Assembly (NCBI GenBank): GCA_016215105.1
Contig: JACRLJ010000040.1
Span: forward strand, 1-37,487
From: Candidatus Hydrogenedentota bacterium
GTDB lineage: Bacteria > Hydrogenedentota > Hydrogenedentia > Hydrogenedentales > SLHB01
Length of the DNA: 37,487 nt
Direction of reading: 5' to 3'
Shown here: positions 9,409-17,244 of the stretch, in pieces
Numbering within the stretch: the stretch's first letter is position 1
Layout of the letters: the number at the start of each line of letters is the position of its first letter
Notes under the pieces: generated by a model
What the model was told of the DNA's origin: nothing
Database searches by the model: none
Seen by the model: the letters and a program-made list of their open reading frames with translations, nothing else
Translations under genes and position numbers: made by a program

Positions 9409-10781
9409 GCCAAGAGTTCCTTCTCCGTCTCGCCAATGGCTTCGTCGATGATGTCAAGGCCCTTGAGCAGGGTGTCCTCGTCCATCACGATGGGAGGGCT
9501 CATGCGAAGGATGTGGCCCGCCGGGATCCAGGCCAGCCCCTTGGCGAAGGCCTTCTGGTAGACCAGCGTGCCTGCGTTGTCGAAGGGCTGCTTCGTAGCC
9601 TTGTCCATCACCAGTTCGATACCCATCAGGCAACCCCTGGCGCGGACGTCGCCGACGATGCGGTGCTCGTTCAGCATGCGGCCCATGCGCTTGAGGGCCA
9701 CTTCGCCCAAGCGTTGGGCGTGCTCGAGCAGGCCTTCTTCCTCGATCACCTCGGTCGAAGCGAGGGCGGCCGCGCAAGCCATGGGATTGCCGCCGTAGCT
9801 GCTCGACGCGCTGATGGTCTCGAAGCTTTCCTTGTAGGGCTCGCGCACTGCGACGCCGGTTACAGGGAATCCATTTCCAAAGCCCTTGCCGATAGTGACC
9901 ACGTCGGGCACAACACCCCAGTGCTCCGTGCAGAGCCACTTGCCGGTGCGTCCCCAACTCGTTAGGACTTCGTCGGCCATGAGGAGGATGTGACGCTCGT
10001 CGCAGAGCTTGCGCAGTTTAGGAAAGAAGTCGTCCGGCGGCATGATGGTGCCGCCCCAGCCCTGGATGGGTTCGAGGCAGAACCCCGCCACGTCGTGGAC
10101 GGTGCCTTTGTCGAGGTACTCCTCGAAGAAGGTTATGTAGGCGTCGGTGTCGATGGCGCCGTCGGTTTTTTTCCATATGGGGCGGTAAGTGTCGGGCCGC
10201 GGGAGCATATGCATGCCAGGGACTCGCGTGGCGCCGTAGCAAGCGGCGCGAATGTGGCCGAGTGAAACCGCCCCTTGCGTCTTGCCGTGGTAGTCGTAGA
10301 AGCAGCTCAGAATCTCATTGTGCCCAGTCGCGGCCCGCAACACGCGCAGCCCCGCTTCGACAGCTGTTGTCCCCGAGTCGTAAAACTGGAAACCGTTCAA
10401 GTCACCCGGCAGAATCTCCGCCAGTTTTTCGACAAGCTGGGTCTTGATGGGCGTGGTGAAGTCGTGGGCGTTCATAAGGGTGCGGGCGTACTTTGCCACC
10501 GCTTCGCTGACTTTGGGGTGGCAGTGCCCCAGGGTGGTTACGTAGATTCCCGATGAGAAGTCAATGTATTCGTTGCCGTCGACGTCCCGCAGGATGCACC
10601 CTTCGCCCGACTCGAACGCGACCGGGAAGAGCTTGACCTGGCCGCTGAGCCCCCTGAAATAGCGAGTGCAGCGCTCGTGGTAGCCCTTCGACTGGGGCCC
10701 AGGAGGCGGTACTACTATTTTGGGGTAAGCCCCCACGTCTACCTTAGCCCATTCCAGTGTCGAAAACTCGGTAATCTCCAT
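9405..10781 (-). CDS. Class III (PLP-dependent) aminotransferase
   Basis: 458 residues from the ATG at 10781, with AGGAGG six bases upstream; the upstream extension of the frame to 11024 lies in the promoter region and is rejected. Fold-type I class III features: DGNEYIDFSSGIYVTTLGHCHP near residues 68-89, YDSGTTAVEAGLR around 134-146 binding PLP phosphate, Asp270 in LMADEVLTSWGRTG pairing with the pyridine nitrogen, and Lys299 in TIGKGFGNGFP forming the Schiff base. The family includes GABA, ornithine, dialkylglycine and amino-sugar or aminocyclitol transaminases. It is the first gene of a sugar-uptake operon and is coupled to a Gfo/Idh enzyme, so a sugar or polyol amine is a more likely substrate than an amino acid; that is inference. 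Confidence 0.9.
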   Translation of the reverse strand: MEITEFSTLEWAKVDVGAYPKIVVPPPGPQSKGYHERCTRYFRGLSGQVKLFPVAFESGEGCILRDVDGNEYIDFSSGIYVTTLGHCHPKVSEAVAKYARTLMNAHDFTTPIKTQLVEKLAEILPGDLNGFQFYDSGTTAVEAGLRVLRAATGHNEILSCFYDYHGKTQGAVSLGHIRAACYGATRVPGMHMLPRPDTYRPIWKKTDGAIDTDAYITFFEEYLDKGTVHDVAGFCLEPIQGWGGTIMPPDDFFPKLRKLCDERHILLMADEVLTSWGRTGKWLCTEHWGVVPDVVTIGKGFGNGFPVTGVAVREPYKESFETISASSSYGGNPMACAAALASTEVIEEEGLLEHAQRLGEVALKRMGRMLNEHRIVGDVRARGCLMGIELVMDKATKQPFDNAGTLVYQKAFAKGLAWIPAGHILRMSPPIVMDEDTLLKGLDIIDEAIGETEKELLA

Positions 10782-10830
10782 CCTCCACCTCCTATCAAAA
10801 CAGCTCGCTAAGTTTCCGCGCCTGGGTCCC

Positions 10831-10840
10831 GTCATATGAC
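10831..10840. promoter_or_regulatory. Palindrome, candidate operator
   Basis: The perfect 10-bp palindrome GTCATATGAC lies 50 bp upstream of the aminotransferase start and downstream of its predicted promoter. It is a plausible regulator site but could be chance. Confidence 0.3.
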
Positions 10841-10854
10841 CACCATCAAGTGCT

Positions 10855-10878
10855 CTTAAGCTGTCCTTGCCGCTTAAG
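10855..10878. promoter_or_regulatory. Paired CTTAAG sites, candidate operator
   Basis: Two CTTAAG hexamers, 18 bp apart centre to centre, sit within an imperfect inverted repeat (TGCTCTTAAG and CGCTTAAGCA). They fall roughly +13 to +36 relative to the predicted minus-strand start site, a position suited to repression by the adjacent DeoR protein. Confidence 0.35.
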
Positions 10879-10897
10879 CATCCGCGGAAGCGTGGTA

Positions 10898-10925
10898 ATA
10901 TTAGCACAGAATAGCCTGATTTCAA
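10898..10925 (-). promoter_or_regulatory. Predicted sigma-70-type promoter of the aminotransferase operon
   Basis: Reading the minus strand, TTGAAA (10925-10920) and TAATAT (10903-10898) are separated by 16 bp. The start site would be near 10891, giving a leader of about 110 bases before the ATG at 10781. Confidence 0.55.
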
Positions 10926-11213
10926 ACAAGAACTAACATGCTTGCGTCTCGATGTAACGTCCACGCGACGATGTGGCCTGAGGAGACCTCGCGCCTTCCT
11001 CTCCGCCGTTCGCAGGAATCCCAAGTAGATCGCACCCGAATTGCTGTATAACTCACATTTCCATACTCTTGCGACGTCACCCGGCGGCCCCGACGCGAGA
11101 TCTGTATCGCAGAAAGAGCCCTCAGTTCCCTCTTAGGGTGGGGCAAGTTGCGTGACTGCCGCTGAAGCCGGTGACCTCTCGTCTTTTCACAATATAGCTG
11201 ATATCTCATTTAC

Positions 11214-11242
11214 TTGACGGACTTGTTTGAACGTGGTAAACT
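11214..11242 (+). promoter_or_regulatory. Predicted promoter of the DeoR gene, implying a leaderless mRNA
   Basis: TTGACG at 11214-11219 and TAAACT at 11237-11242 have a 17-bp spacer. The expected start site, about seven bases after the -10 box, coincides with the ATG at 11250. No ribosome site precedes that ATG, so the message may be leaderless. Confidence 0.45.
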
Positions 11243-11249
11243 TGGCTTC

Positions 11250-12071
11250 ATGCAAACACACTCAGAAGTCCAAAAAGCCTCCACGGAAGCGTGTGCGGTG
11301 ACGGCGCACGGGCGCCTAACCCGTATCCGGGAGATCCTCAGCGCTGGCAATCCGGTGTCTATCAAGGAATTGGCGGTTGCACTCGGCGTAAGCGATATGA
11401 CTGTCCGGCGGGATTTGGACGAATTGGAGCGCACGGGTTTCGCACAGCGAACCCACGGCGCCGCCATCGCCACGGATCGCCTCTATTTCGAGCTCAATTT
11501 CTATCAGCGGCGGCAGGCGCGGCGGAATCAGAAGCGGGCCATCGCCGAAGTGGCCGCGCGCTTGGTGCAGCCAGGCCACCGCATATTCGTGGATGCAGGC
11601 TCTACCACCCTCGAATTGGTGTTCTGCATCAAAGACGTCCCAAACATCGTCGTCGTCACGACGAGCTTGGCGGTGGCGGCGGCTCTTCAACACTCCGATT
11701 CGGCGGAGACGATCTTATTGGGCGGCACGCTGCAGCCGGGGCGTCCCGACCTCGGCGGTGGACTCACCGAGGACATGCTCGACATGTTCTCGGCCGACCT
11801 TTCGTTTCAGGGCGCCGATGGCATCGATCTGGACGGATGGATCTATAACGAGAATGTTGCCTCGGCGCGGGTGGGAAAAAAGATGCGGGAGAAAACCAAT
11901 CAGCCGTACATCCTGGCGGACAGCACGAAGATCGACCGCACCGCCCTGATGAAGTTCGGCAACATCCGGGAAGGTGGCGGGCTCATTACGGATGACGAAA
12001 TCGATCCCAAGCATTTGCTGCGGTTCACCGATGGCTTGGGCATCGACGTGAAGGTGGCCAAGGGGTCCTGA
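11250..12071 (+). CDS. DeoR-family transcriptional regulator
   Basis: 273 residues from the ATG at 11250. An in-frame TTG at 11214 overlaps the -35 box and is unlikely to be the start; a GTG near 11297 is another option. The N-terminal winged helix carries VSIKELAVALGVSDMTVRRD at residues 36-55, the classic DeoR helix-turn-helix, followed by RTHGAA. The C-terminal DeoRC sensor domain begins near residue 85 and has DAGSTT at 115-120, the phosphate-binding loop related to ribose-5-phosphate isomerase, plus ILLGGTLQPG and a late YILADSTKID strand. Such proteins usually repress sugar genes and respond to a sugar phosphate. It lies divergent from the uptake operon and upstream of the isomerase, and probably controls both. 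Confidence 0.92.
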   Translation: MQTHSEVQKASTEACAVTAHGRLTRIREILSAGNPVSIKELAVALGVSDMTVRRDLDELERTGFAQRTHGAAIATDRLYFELNFYQRRQARRNQKRAIAEVAARLVQPGHRIFVDAGSTTLELVFCIKDVPNIVVVTTSLAVAAALQHSDSAETILLGGTLQPGRPDLGGGLTEDMLDMFSADLSFQGADGIDLDGWIYNENVASARVGKKMREKTNQPYILADSTKIDRTALMKFGNIREGGGLITDDEIDPKHLLRFTDGLGIDVKVAKGS

Positions 12072-12180
12072 AGCAGCGCTCGTATCGGACCTGGACGATC
12101 CCTTGAATGGGTTGCGTTCGGATCGGCGATAGAAGCGTGCTTGGTGCTCGTATCGGTTGGATGATACCTGCCGGACTGGA

Positions 12181-12192
12181 TCGCGTACGCGA
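12181..12192. promoter_or_regulatory. 12-bp palindrome before the isomerase gene
   Basis: The perfect palindrome TCGCGTACGCGA lies about 100 bp before the isomerase start, in the 222-bp gap after the DeoR gene. It may be a regulator site; no matching copy was seen elsewhere in the window. Confidence 0.25.
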
Positions 12193-12293
12193 CCGGAGGA
12201 AAGCGTCGAGCAGGTAGAGGCCTGCGGAAGCAGTGTTCGAGACCAACTAGAACAAGTTTCAACACGGGCGGCGGGCCCGTCGGGAGTCGTTGC

Positions 12294-13685
12294 ATGGCGA
12301 AGCGTGTGCCGTTGATGGGATTCTGCCCCATCGGAAAATTCGTATTCAGTAACGAAGATGCTGTCCGCTACAAGGGAATACTCCAGAAGAAGCTGACTGA
12401 GTGGGGTTATCCTTACGTCGATCTCGAGGGCGTGCTTCCCGACGGGTTAATCAAGGACCAGGGTCACGTCGATGCGGCGGTAAGCCATTTTAGAAAAGCC
12501 GGGGTCGACTGCGTTTTCATGCCGCACTGCAACTTCGGCACCGAAGGCGCCGTAGGCTCGATCGCTCGGAAACTCGAGGCGCCGGTGCTCCTGTGGGGCC
12601 CCCGCGACGAGTCGCCGCTCCCGGACGGGCGCCGGCTGCGCGACACGCTCTGCGGCCTCTTCGCCTCGTCGAAGGTCGTATACAAGCAGGGCGTACCTTT
12701 CACCTACATTGAAAACTGCCGCGTCGACGACCCGCCCTTGCGACGGGGCGTTGACACGTTCCTGCGCGCGGTGAACGTGGCCGACGTCTTCCGCAAGGGC
12801 GTTCGTATAGCGTTGGTCGGCGACCGCATTGACTTTTTCTGGACCACCATCATCAACGAGAGCGAATTGCTCCAGAAGTTCAATATCGAAGTGTTGCCCA
12901 TCGACATGGTCGAGTTTATCCGGTCCGCGAAGAACCGCGCCAAAAAAGGGCGCGCCGGGTATGAAGCGAAGGTGAAGGAGTTGCGGGGCAAGTATCCGGT
13001 CGAAGGCCTGAGCGGCAACGACGAGCTCATCAACGTGCTGGCAGTGGCCGACGAACTGCTCACCATCGGAAAGGATCAGGATCTGGCGGGGTTTGCCTTC
13101 CGCGGATTCATGTCCATCGTCGACGAGATGGGGTCCTACTGCAGCCACGCCGAGAGCATCGTCAGCGAGGACTTCGCTTTCGGTTACGAATGCGACATCC
13201 ACGGCGCGATCAGCGATCTCATCCTGCGGCGGGCGTCCTTTGGCGCCGCGCCCGCCTATCTGGCGGAGTTCACCGTACGCCATCCCACGAACGACAACGC
13301 GGCGCTGCTCTGGCACGAAGGCGCGCCAATATCGATGTGCCACCCGGAGGATACGCCGAAACTCGGCCACCATTGGATCTTGCCCAGCCCGCTGTCGGGA
13401 ATGAACCACTTCCGCCTAAAGGACGGCGCGCTTACCGTGGCCCGCTTCGATGGGGAGTTCGGCGAGTACAAGCTTGCCGTCGGTGAAGGTAAGACCATCG
13501 AGGGGCCCCCCACGCTCAACAATTACTGCTGGATGGAAGTGAACGACTGGCCGCGGTGGGAGCGCACCCTGATGGAGGGGCCGTACATTCACCACATTGC
13601 CATGGCCTACGGTCAATACGGCGACGCGCTGCAGGAAGCCTGCAAGTACGTGCCTGGCCTTGATCCCGTGCGGCTCGGGGCATGA
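12294..13685 (+). CDS. L-fucose/L-arabinose isomerase family protein
   Basis: 463 residues, ATG at 12294 with GGGAG upstream. It is cytoplasmic, with no signal peptide. The N-terminal half has alternating strands and helices as in the fucose/arabinose isomerase fold (VDCVFMPHCNFGTEGAV, APVLLWGPRDES). The C-terminal half contains SEDFAFGYECDIHGAISDLILR, the conserved metal-site region with Glu and Asp, and FDGEFGEYKLAVGEG near the end. Family members interconvert aldoses and ketoses using a divalent metal, but many relatives are uncharacterised. It follows the DeoR gene and precedes a GH51-like gene, consistent with use of a released pentose or deoxyhexose. The partner kinase is probably the FGGY protein at 15.8-17.2 kb. 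The exact sugar is not determinable here. Confidence 0.87.
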   Translation: MAKRVPLMGFCPIGKFVFSNEDAVRYKGILQKKLTEWGYPYVDLEGVLPDGLIKDQGHVDAAVSHFRKAGVDCVFMPHCNFGTEGAVGSIARKLEAPVLLWGPRDESPLPDGRRLRDTLCGLFASSKVVYKQGVPFTYIENCRVDDPPLRRGVDTFLRAVNVADVFRKGVRIALVGDRIDFFWTTIINESELLQKFNIEVLPIDMVEFIRSAKNRAKKGRAGYEAKVKELRGKYPVEGLSGNDELINVLAVADELLTIGKDQDLAGFAFRGFMSIVDEMGSYCSHAESIVSEDFAFGYECDIHGAISDLILRRASFGAAPAYLAEFTVRHPTNDNAALLWHEGAPISMCHPEDTPKLGHHWILPSPLSGMNHFRLKDGALTVARFDGEFGEYKLAVGEGKTIEGPPTLNNYCWMEVNDWPRWERTLMEGPYIHHIAMAYGQYGDALQEACKYVPGLDPVRLGA

Positions 13686-13790
13686 CGGCGTCGCGATCGC
13701 TACGGACCCGGGGAACGCGTCGCTGGAGACCGGCGCGAGCGCAAGCAGAAACCAGTAGGATGTCACGATGAACGAGGAGACGTGTACGCG

Positions 13791-15683
13791 ATGCCGAAGC
13801 GATTGTCGGTGTTTAGCCTGATGGTTTTGTCCGTGGCCTCCGTTCACGCGGCCCCTGAAAAGGGGACCGTCGACGTGGGCGTGCAGCCCATGCATCCGGC
13901 ATCGGCTTTGCTCCTTGGACAGAATCTGGAGACGGCCCTGGATACGGTCCCCGGGATGCTCACGGACCGCCTGGACAATCCGAAGTTCTTGGGGCCGCCG
14001 GACTCCGTAACGGGCATCGCCCCGGGCTGGCGGCACAATAGCGACAACATGAACGAGGTGCGGTGCGAGTTGACGCCCGGGGCCGGCATGTCCGGCAACG
14101 CCGCGCAGTTGATCCAGAACTTCAACGCCAAGTACGCCTTTGGCATCCTTCAGAACAATCGCCAGGTGCGCGCGGGCGAGAAACTCGAAGTCGAGCTGTG
14201 GGCGCGTGCGTGGAATACTCCTGCCACGCTCAAGGTGGGCCTATTGCCGCTTCCGAGCAGCTTGCCGCCGTACTCGGAGGCGACACTCGAGATCAAGACG
14301 TCTTACTACGAGCGCTACACCGCCGTGCTCACCTGCCCCGCCGACGATAACAAGGCCGCCTTCTATTGCACGCTCCAAGGCCTCGGCGCCGTGTGGGTTG
14401 ATCAGATCCATCTGCGCCCGGTGGGGGAGGGCAACGTCAGTCCGGACGTCGTGAAGCGGTTCGCCGAATTGCGGATCCCGGTCCTGCGCTTTCCGGGTGG
14501 CGTCGCGACGACGGTGTACCACTGGCGGCTGGGTACCGGCCCACTGGAGTTGCGGCCCACCCTGCCCGATCCCGCCTTCAAGAATAGGATGTTCTACGAC
14601 TTCGGTACCGACGAGTTCCTGCAGCTCTGCCTGGACCAGAAGATAGTGCCCCACATCACCGTCAACATCGGGTTCGGTACGCCGCAGGAGGCGGCCGATT
14701 GGGCGCGCTACTGCGCCGACTGGTACCGAAAGCACAACGCCGAACCGCCGCCCGCCTACTTCCAGATCGGCAACCACCCGTACCTCGGGGCGGAACTTGC
14801 GCACATGACGCCCGAGATGTATGTGCAAGCGTTGAAGGCGTACGTGCCGGGAGTCCGCGAGGCCTACCCCGGTGCACGGATCCTGGCGGTTTGTGATCCC
14901 TACGACGGGAATTGGCAAAACACTCTGCTGGACCAAGGGGCGGGTCTATTCGACGTCATCGCGCTCCAGGCGTATGCGAGCCAGCCCCCGGAAATGGGGG
15001 GCGCGGCGGATGCCAAGGCCGTCGACCCCAAGGGGGGCGAGGTGCGCATGGCGGCCTTGTCGGAAGGTGCGGAAGGGCTGGGGGCCGTCATCCACAAGAC
15101 GGCCGAAGCGGCTCGCAAGCGTGGATTGCCGGCGAAAGTGTCGTTTGTCGAATGGAACCTCTGGGGCCACGCGTCTCACCGCGACGGAAAGAACTTCTAC
15201 GAGCCGTACGACGTGCAGCATGCTTTGTTCGTTTCCATTATGCTCCACCAATTCATGCGCCTGGCGCCCGAGATGGAGGCGGGCTACTTTTACCACCTCC
15301 TGAACCCGATGGGGATGTACATCCACCGCGGTCCGGAAGTGAGCGAGTCCTGCATGGTGGACGTCTTCAAGCTCTATCGGCCCGCCTTGCCCGGCGACAT
15401 CCTGCCGGTGACCGTAACAGGACCGACTCTGGGCGGTCGGCCGGCCGTGGACGCCGTGGCCGTGCGCAATGCCGAAGGGACGTGGATCTACTGCGTGAAC
15501 CTGCATCCGTCGGCGGCCGCGGAGATGGAGCTTACGGGCCTGAAACCGAATGGTTCCGAAGTCGTCACGATGTCCGGGGCCGCGCCGGACGGGCAGTTCA
15601 CGCGCGCGGTCAAGACGCTGACAGGCGGCCCGTTGAGCCTGCCGCCGCTGTCGCTGGTCCGCGTCCACGTGAAAGCGCCGTAG
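13791..15683 (+). CDS. GH51-like alpha-L-arabinofuranosidase homologue with altered active site
   Basis: 630 residues from the ATG at 13791, with AGGAG 11 bases upstream; an in-frame GTG at 13782 is too close to that site. A signal peptide is clear (LSVFSLMVLSVASVHA, then AP). Residues 30-210 look like a carbohydrate-binding beta-sandwich. The barrel has VLRFPGGVATTVYHWRLGTG, a hallmark of GH51-type arabinofuranosidases, and DEFLQLCLDQK. The usual GNE acid/base motif reads IGNHPY, so His329 occupies the Glu position, while the nucleophile motif EWN is kept (Glu454). A C-terminal beta-sandwich follows. It may be a glycan-binding pseudoenzyme, may use a different proton donor, or the alignment at this loop may be off. 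It lies about 105 bp after the isomerase gene. Confidence 0.82.
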   Translation: MPKRLSVFSLMVLSVASVHAAPEKGTVDVGVQPMHPASALLLGQNLETALDTVPGMLTDRLDNPKFLGPPDSVTGIAPGWRHNSDNMNEVRCELTPGAGMSGNAAQLIQNFNAKYAFGILQNNRQVRAGEKLEVELWARAWNTPATLKVGLLPLPSSLPPYSEATLEIKTSYYERYTAVLTCPADDNKAAFYCTLQGLGAVWVDQIHLRPVGEGNVSPDVVKRFAELRIPVLRFPGGVATTVYHWRLGTGPLELRPTLPDPAFKNRMFYDFGTDEFLQLCLDQKIVPHITVNIGFGTPQEAADWARYCADWYRKHNAEPPPAYFQIGNHPYLGAELAHMTPEMYVQALKAYVPGVREAYPGARILAVCDPYDGNWQNTLLDQGAGLFDVIALQAYASQPPEMGGAADAKAVDPKGGEVRMAALSEGAEGLGAVIHKTAEAARKRGLPAKVSFVEWNLWGHASHRDGKNFYEPYDVQHALFVSIMLHQFMRLAPEMEAGYFYHLLNPMGMYIHRGPEVSESCMVDVFKLYRPALPGDILPVTVTGPTLGGRPAVDAVAVRNAEGTWIYCVNLHPSAAAEMELTGLKPNGSEVVTMSGAAPDGQFTRAVKTLTGGPLSLPPLSLVRVHVKAP

Positions 15684-15793
15684 CCGGTAAGGAAGGAAGT
15701 TCGAGACGCAGTCGTCAGGAAGCGCTACCGCGCGCGAAGGGGAGAACGAGCAGGATCAACGCGCAGAATTACCGGCGGCAACGGCGACCCGGT

Positions 15794-17206
15794 TCAGTCT
15801 TCGCCGTGCAGTGTGGCATACAAGCGCCGGCAGACGGGGTTGGGAGTATAGCGACGCCTGACACGGCGCCAGTCGGCTTCGGCGCTGCTAGGCAGGTTGC
15901 CGAAGGCGCGGGCGGCCATCCACGCCGCTCCCTGGCAGGCCGGCTCCTCGCACGTCACCCGCACCACCTCGAGGCCGAGCCGGTCGGCTTTTAGCTGCAG
16001 CCATATATCGCTACGGGCGCCTCCGCCCGTGGCCAGGATGCGTTCGGGGCGCCGTTCCTTCCCCAAGCGCGCGATCAGGCCATCAAGCGCCGCGGCGTTC
16101 GCTTCGAGGATGGCGCGCACAAAGTGCCCCTGTGTATGGACCTCGCTCGCCCCCTCGAAGGCCGCTTCCTTCGTCAAGCCGGACAGAACGGGCCGAGCAC
16201 GAAGGCCGAGGCACCCCGGTGGCACGGTTCCAGCCAGGGTGATGAGTTCGGGGATAGACGCGTCGGGCGCGAAGTGCGTGCGGTACCAGTCCAGGTTGGA
16301 CGAGCCGGATTCATTGAATGTCAACTCGTAGAATCGGTCCGGCTGGTGCGTGGGACCGATGCAGCGATTCTCGTACGGCTCGAACCGGGCGTTGAGAGCC
16401 ACGGCGGCCAAGACGGTGCCCGTGGATTCGCAAAACTCCGCTAAGGACCCGAGCCCGGCCCCCACTGCGGCCATGTAGTGATCCAGGCCGCCCAAGACAA
16501 GTAGTGTTCCTGGACGCAAGCCGATGCGTTGCGCGCCCTCTCCGGTCAGGGGACCCGCCGGTGTGCCGGGGCGCCGCGGCGCGGACAGTGTGTTGATCGC
16601 GATGCCAAAAGGGTTGAGACCCTCGCTCCACCACGTGTTGCAGCGTTGATCCACAAGCCCGAGAAGCGACGCTGTGGACAGGTCACCCAGCCTATTTCCG
16701 GTCAGACCGTAGACTAAATGATCGGAGATCGTCTGGACCATTCTCACCCGGCGCCAGAGCGAAGGTTGCTCGCGCCGGAACCAGGCCAGCTTGTACGCGG
16801 CGAATTCGGCGCCGCCTACGCCCACTCCGGTGATATGCAGGAAGTCGGCGTGGTGCCACGGGTCGTCGTTCGCGCCCACCAATTCGGACGCACGGCGGTC
16901 CGGCCAGAGGACCAAGGGTGTCAGAGGAGCGCCTGAGGCCTCGAGCAGAAGGAAGCTGTTGGCTTGGGACGAATAGCTGAGGCCAGCAACAGCTTCGGGT
17001 TTTATGGCGGCGGCCGCAAGGGATTCTGCGACGGCCTGCGAGAGCAGGCGCCAAAAGGCGGCTATCGGCAGCTCGCATCGACCGTCCGACTCCTCCTTCT
17101 CGACTGAGACGCGCCCGAGACCCAGCAGCCGCCCTCGGTCATCGAAGAGTCCCGCTTTGAAGAACGTGGTGCCGAGGTCAATGCCCATGAAACTGCGCAT
17201 CCGCAC
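15794..17206 (-). CDS. FGGY-family carbohydrate kinase
   Basis: 470 residues, ATG at 17206 with GGAGGAG eight bases upstream. The N-terminal phosphate-binding motif FMGIDLGTTFFKAGLFD lies at residues 6-22. GGLDHYMAAVGAG carries the conserved catalytic Asp. The C-terminal signature ATGGGARSDIWLQLKADRLG, followed by EEPACQGAAWMAA, closes the ATP site. The family phosphorylates ketoses and polyols such as xylulose, ribulose, fuculose and glycerol with ATP. It is the last gene of a minus-strand operon, 38 bp after the ceramidase-like gene. It probably phosphorylates the product of the isomerase encoded at 12.3 kb, though the two are in different transcription units. The sequence does not fix the substrate. 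Cytoplasmic. Confidence 0.92.
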   Translation of the reverse strand: MRMRSFMGIDLGTTFFKAGLFDDRGRLLGLGRVSVEKEESDGRCELPIAAFWRLLSQAVAESLAAAAIKPEAVAGLSYSSQANSFLLLEASGAPLTPLVLWPDRRASELVGANDDPWHHADFLHITGVGVGGAEFAAYKLAWFRREQPSLWRRVRMVQTISDHLVYGLTGNRLGDLSTASLLGLVDQRCNTWWSEGLNPFGIAINTLSAPRRPGTPAGPLTGEGAQRIGLRPGTLLVLGGLDHYMAAVGAGLGSLAEFCESTGTVLAAVALNARFEPYENRCIGPTHQPDRFYELTFNESGSSNLDWYRTHFAPDASIPELITLAGTVPPGCLGLRARPVLSGLTKEAAFEGASEVHTQGHFVRAILEANAAALDGLIARLGKERRPERILATGGGARSDIWLQLKADRLGLEVVRVTCEEPACQGAAWMAARAFGNLPSSAEADWRRVRRRYTPNPVCRRLYATLHGED

Positions 17207-17244
17207 ATCTCCTCCAGAATCGCCCTGGAAATATCTACCGCTGG

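Larger units (their letters stand above)
10782..11249. promoter_or_regulatory. Divergent control region between the uptake operon and the DeoR gene
   Basis: This 468-bp region carries promoters in both directions and no gene. On the minus side lie a promoter at 10898-10925 and, between it and the aminotransferase, the palindrome GTCATATGAC at 10831-10840 and two CTTAAG hexamers at 10855-10860 and 10873-10878 with 18 bp between centres. These sit in the presumed 5' leader, where repressor sites would block transcription. On the plus side a promoter at 11214-11242 directly abuts the DeoR start. The arrangement of a local regulator divergent from its operon is typical of autoregulated sugar systems; the operator assignment is inference. 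Confidence 0.5.

Noticed and set aside
8404-9561. 385-codon open frame on the plus strand
   Set aside because: It is antisense to the Gfo/Idh gene, whose motifs and ATGA overlap are convincing.
14912-15994. 360-codon open frame on the plus strand
   Set aside because: It overlaps the GH51-like and kinase genes in another frame and has the composition of a shadow.
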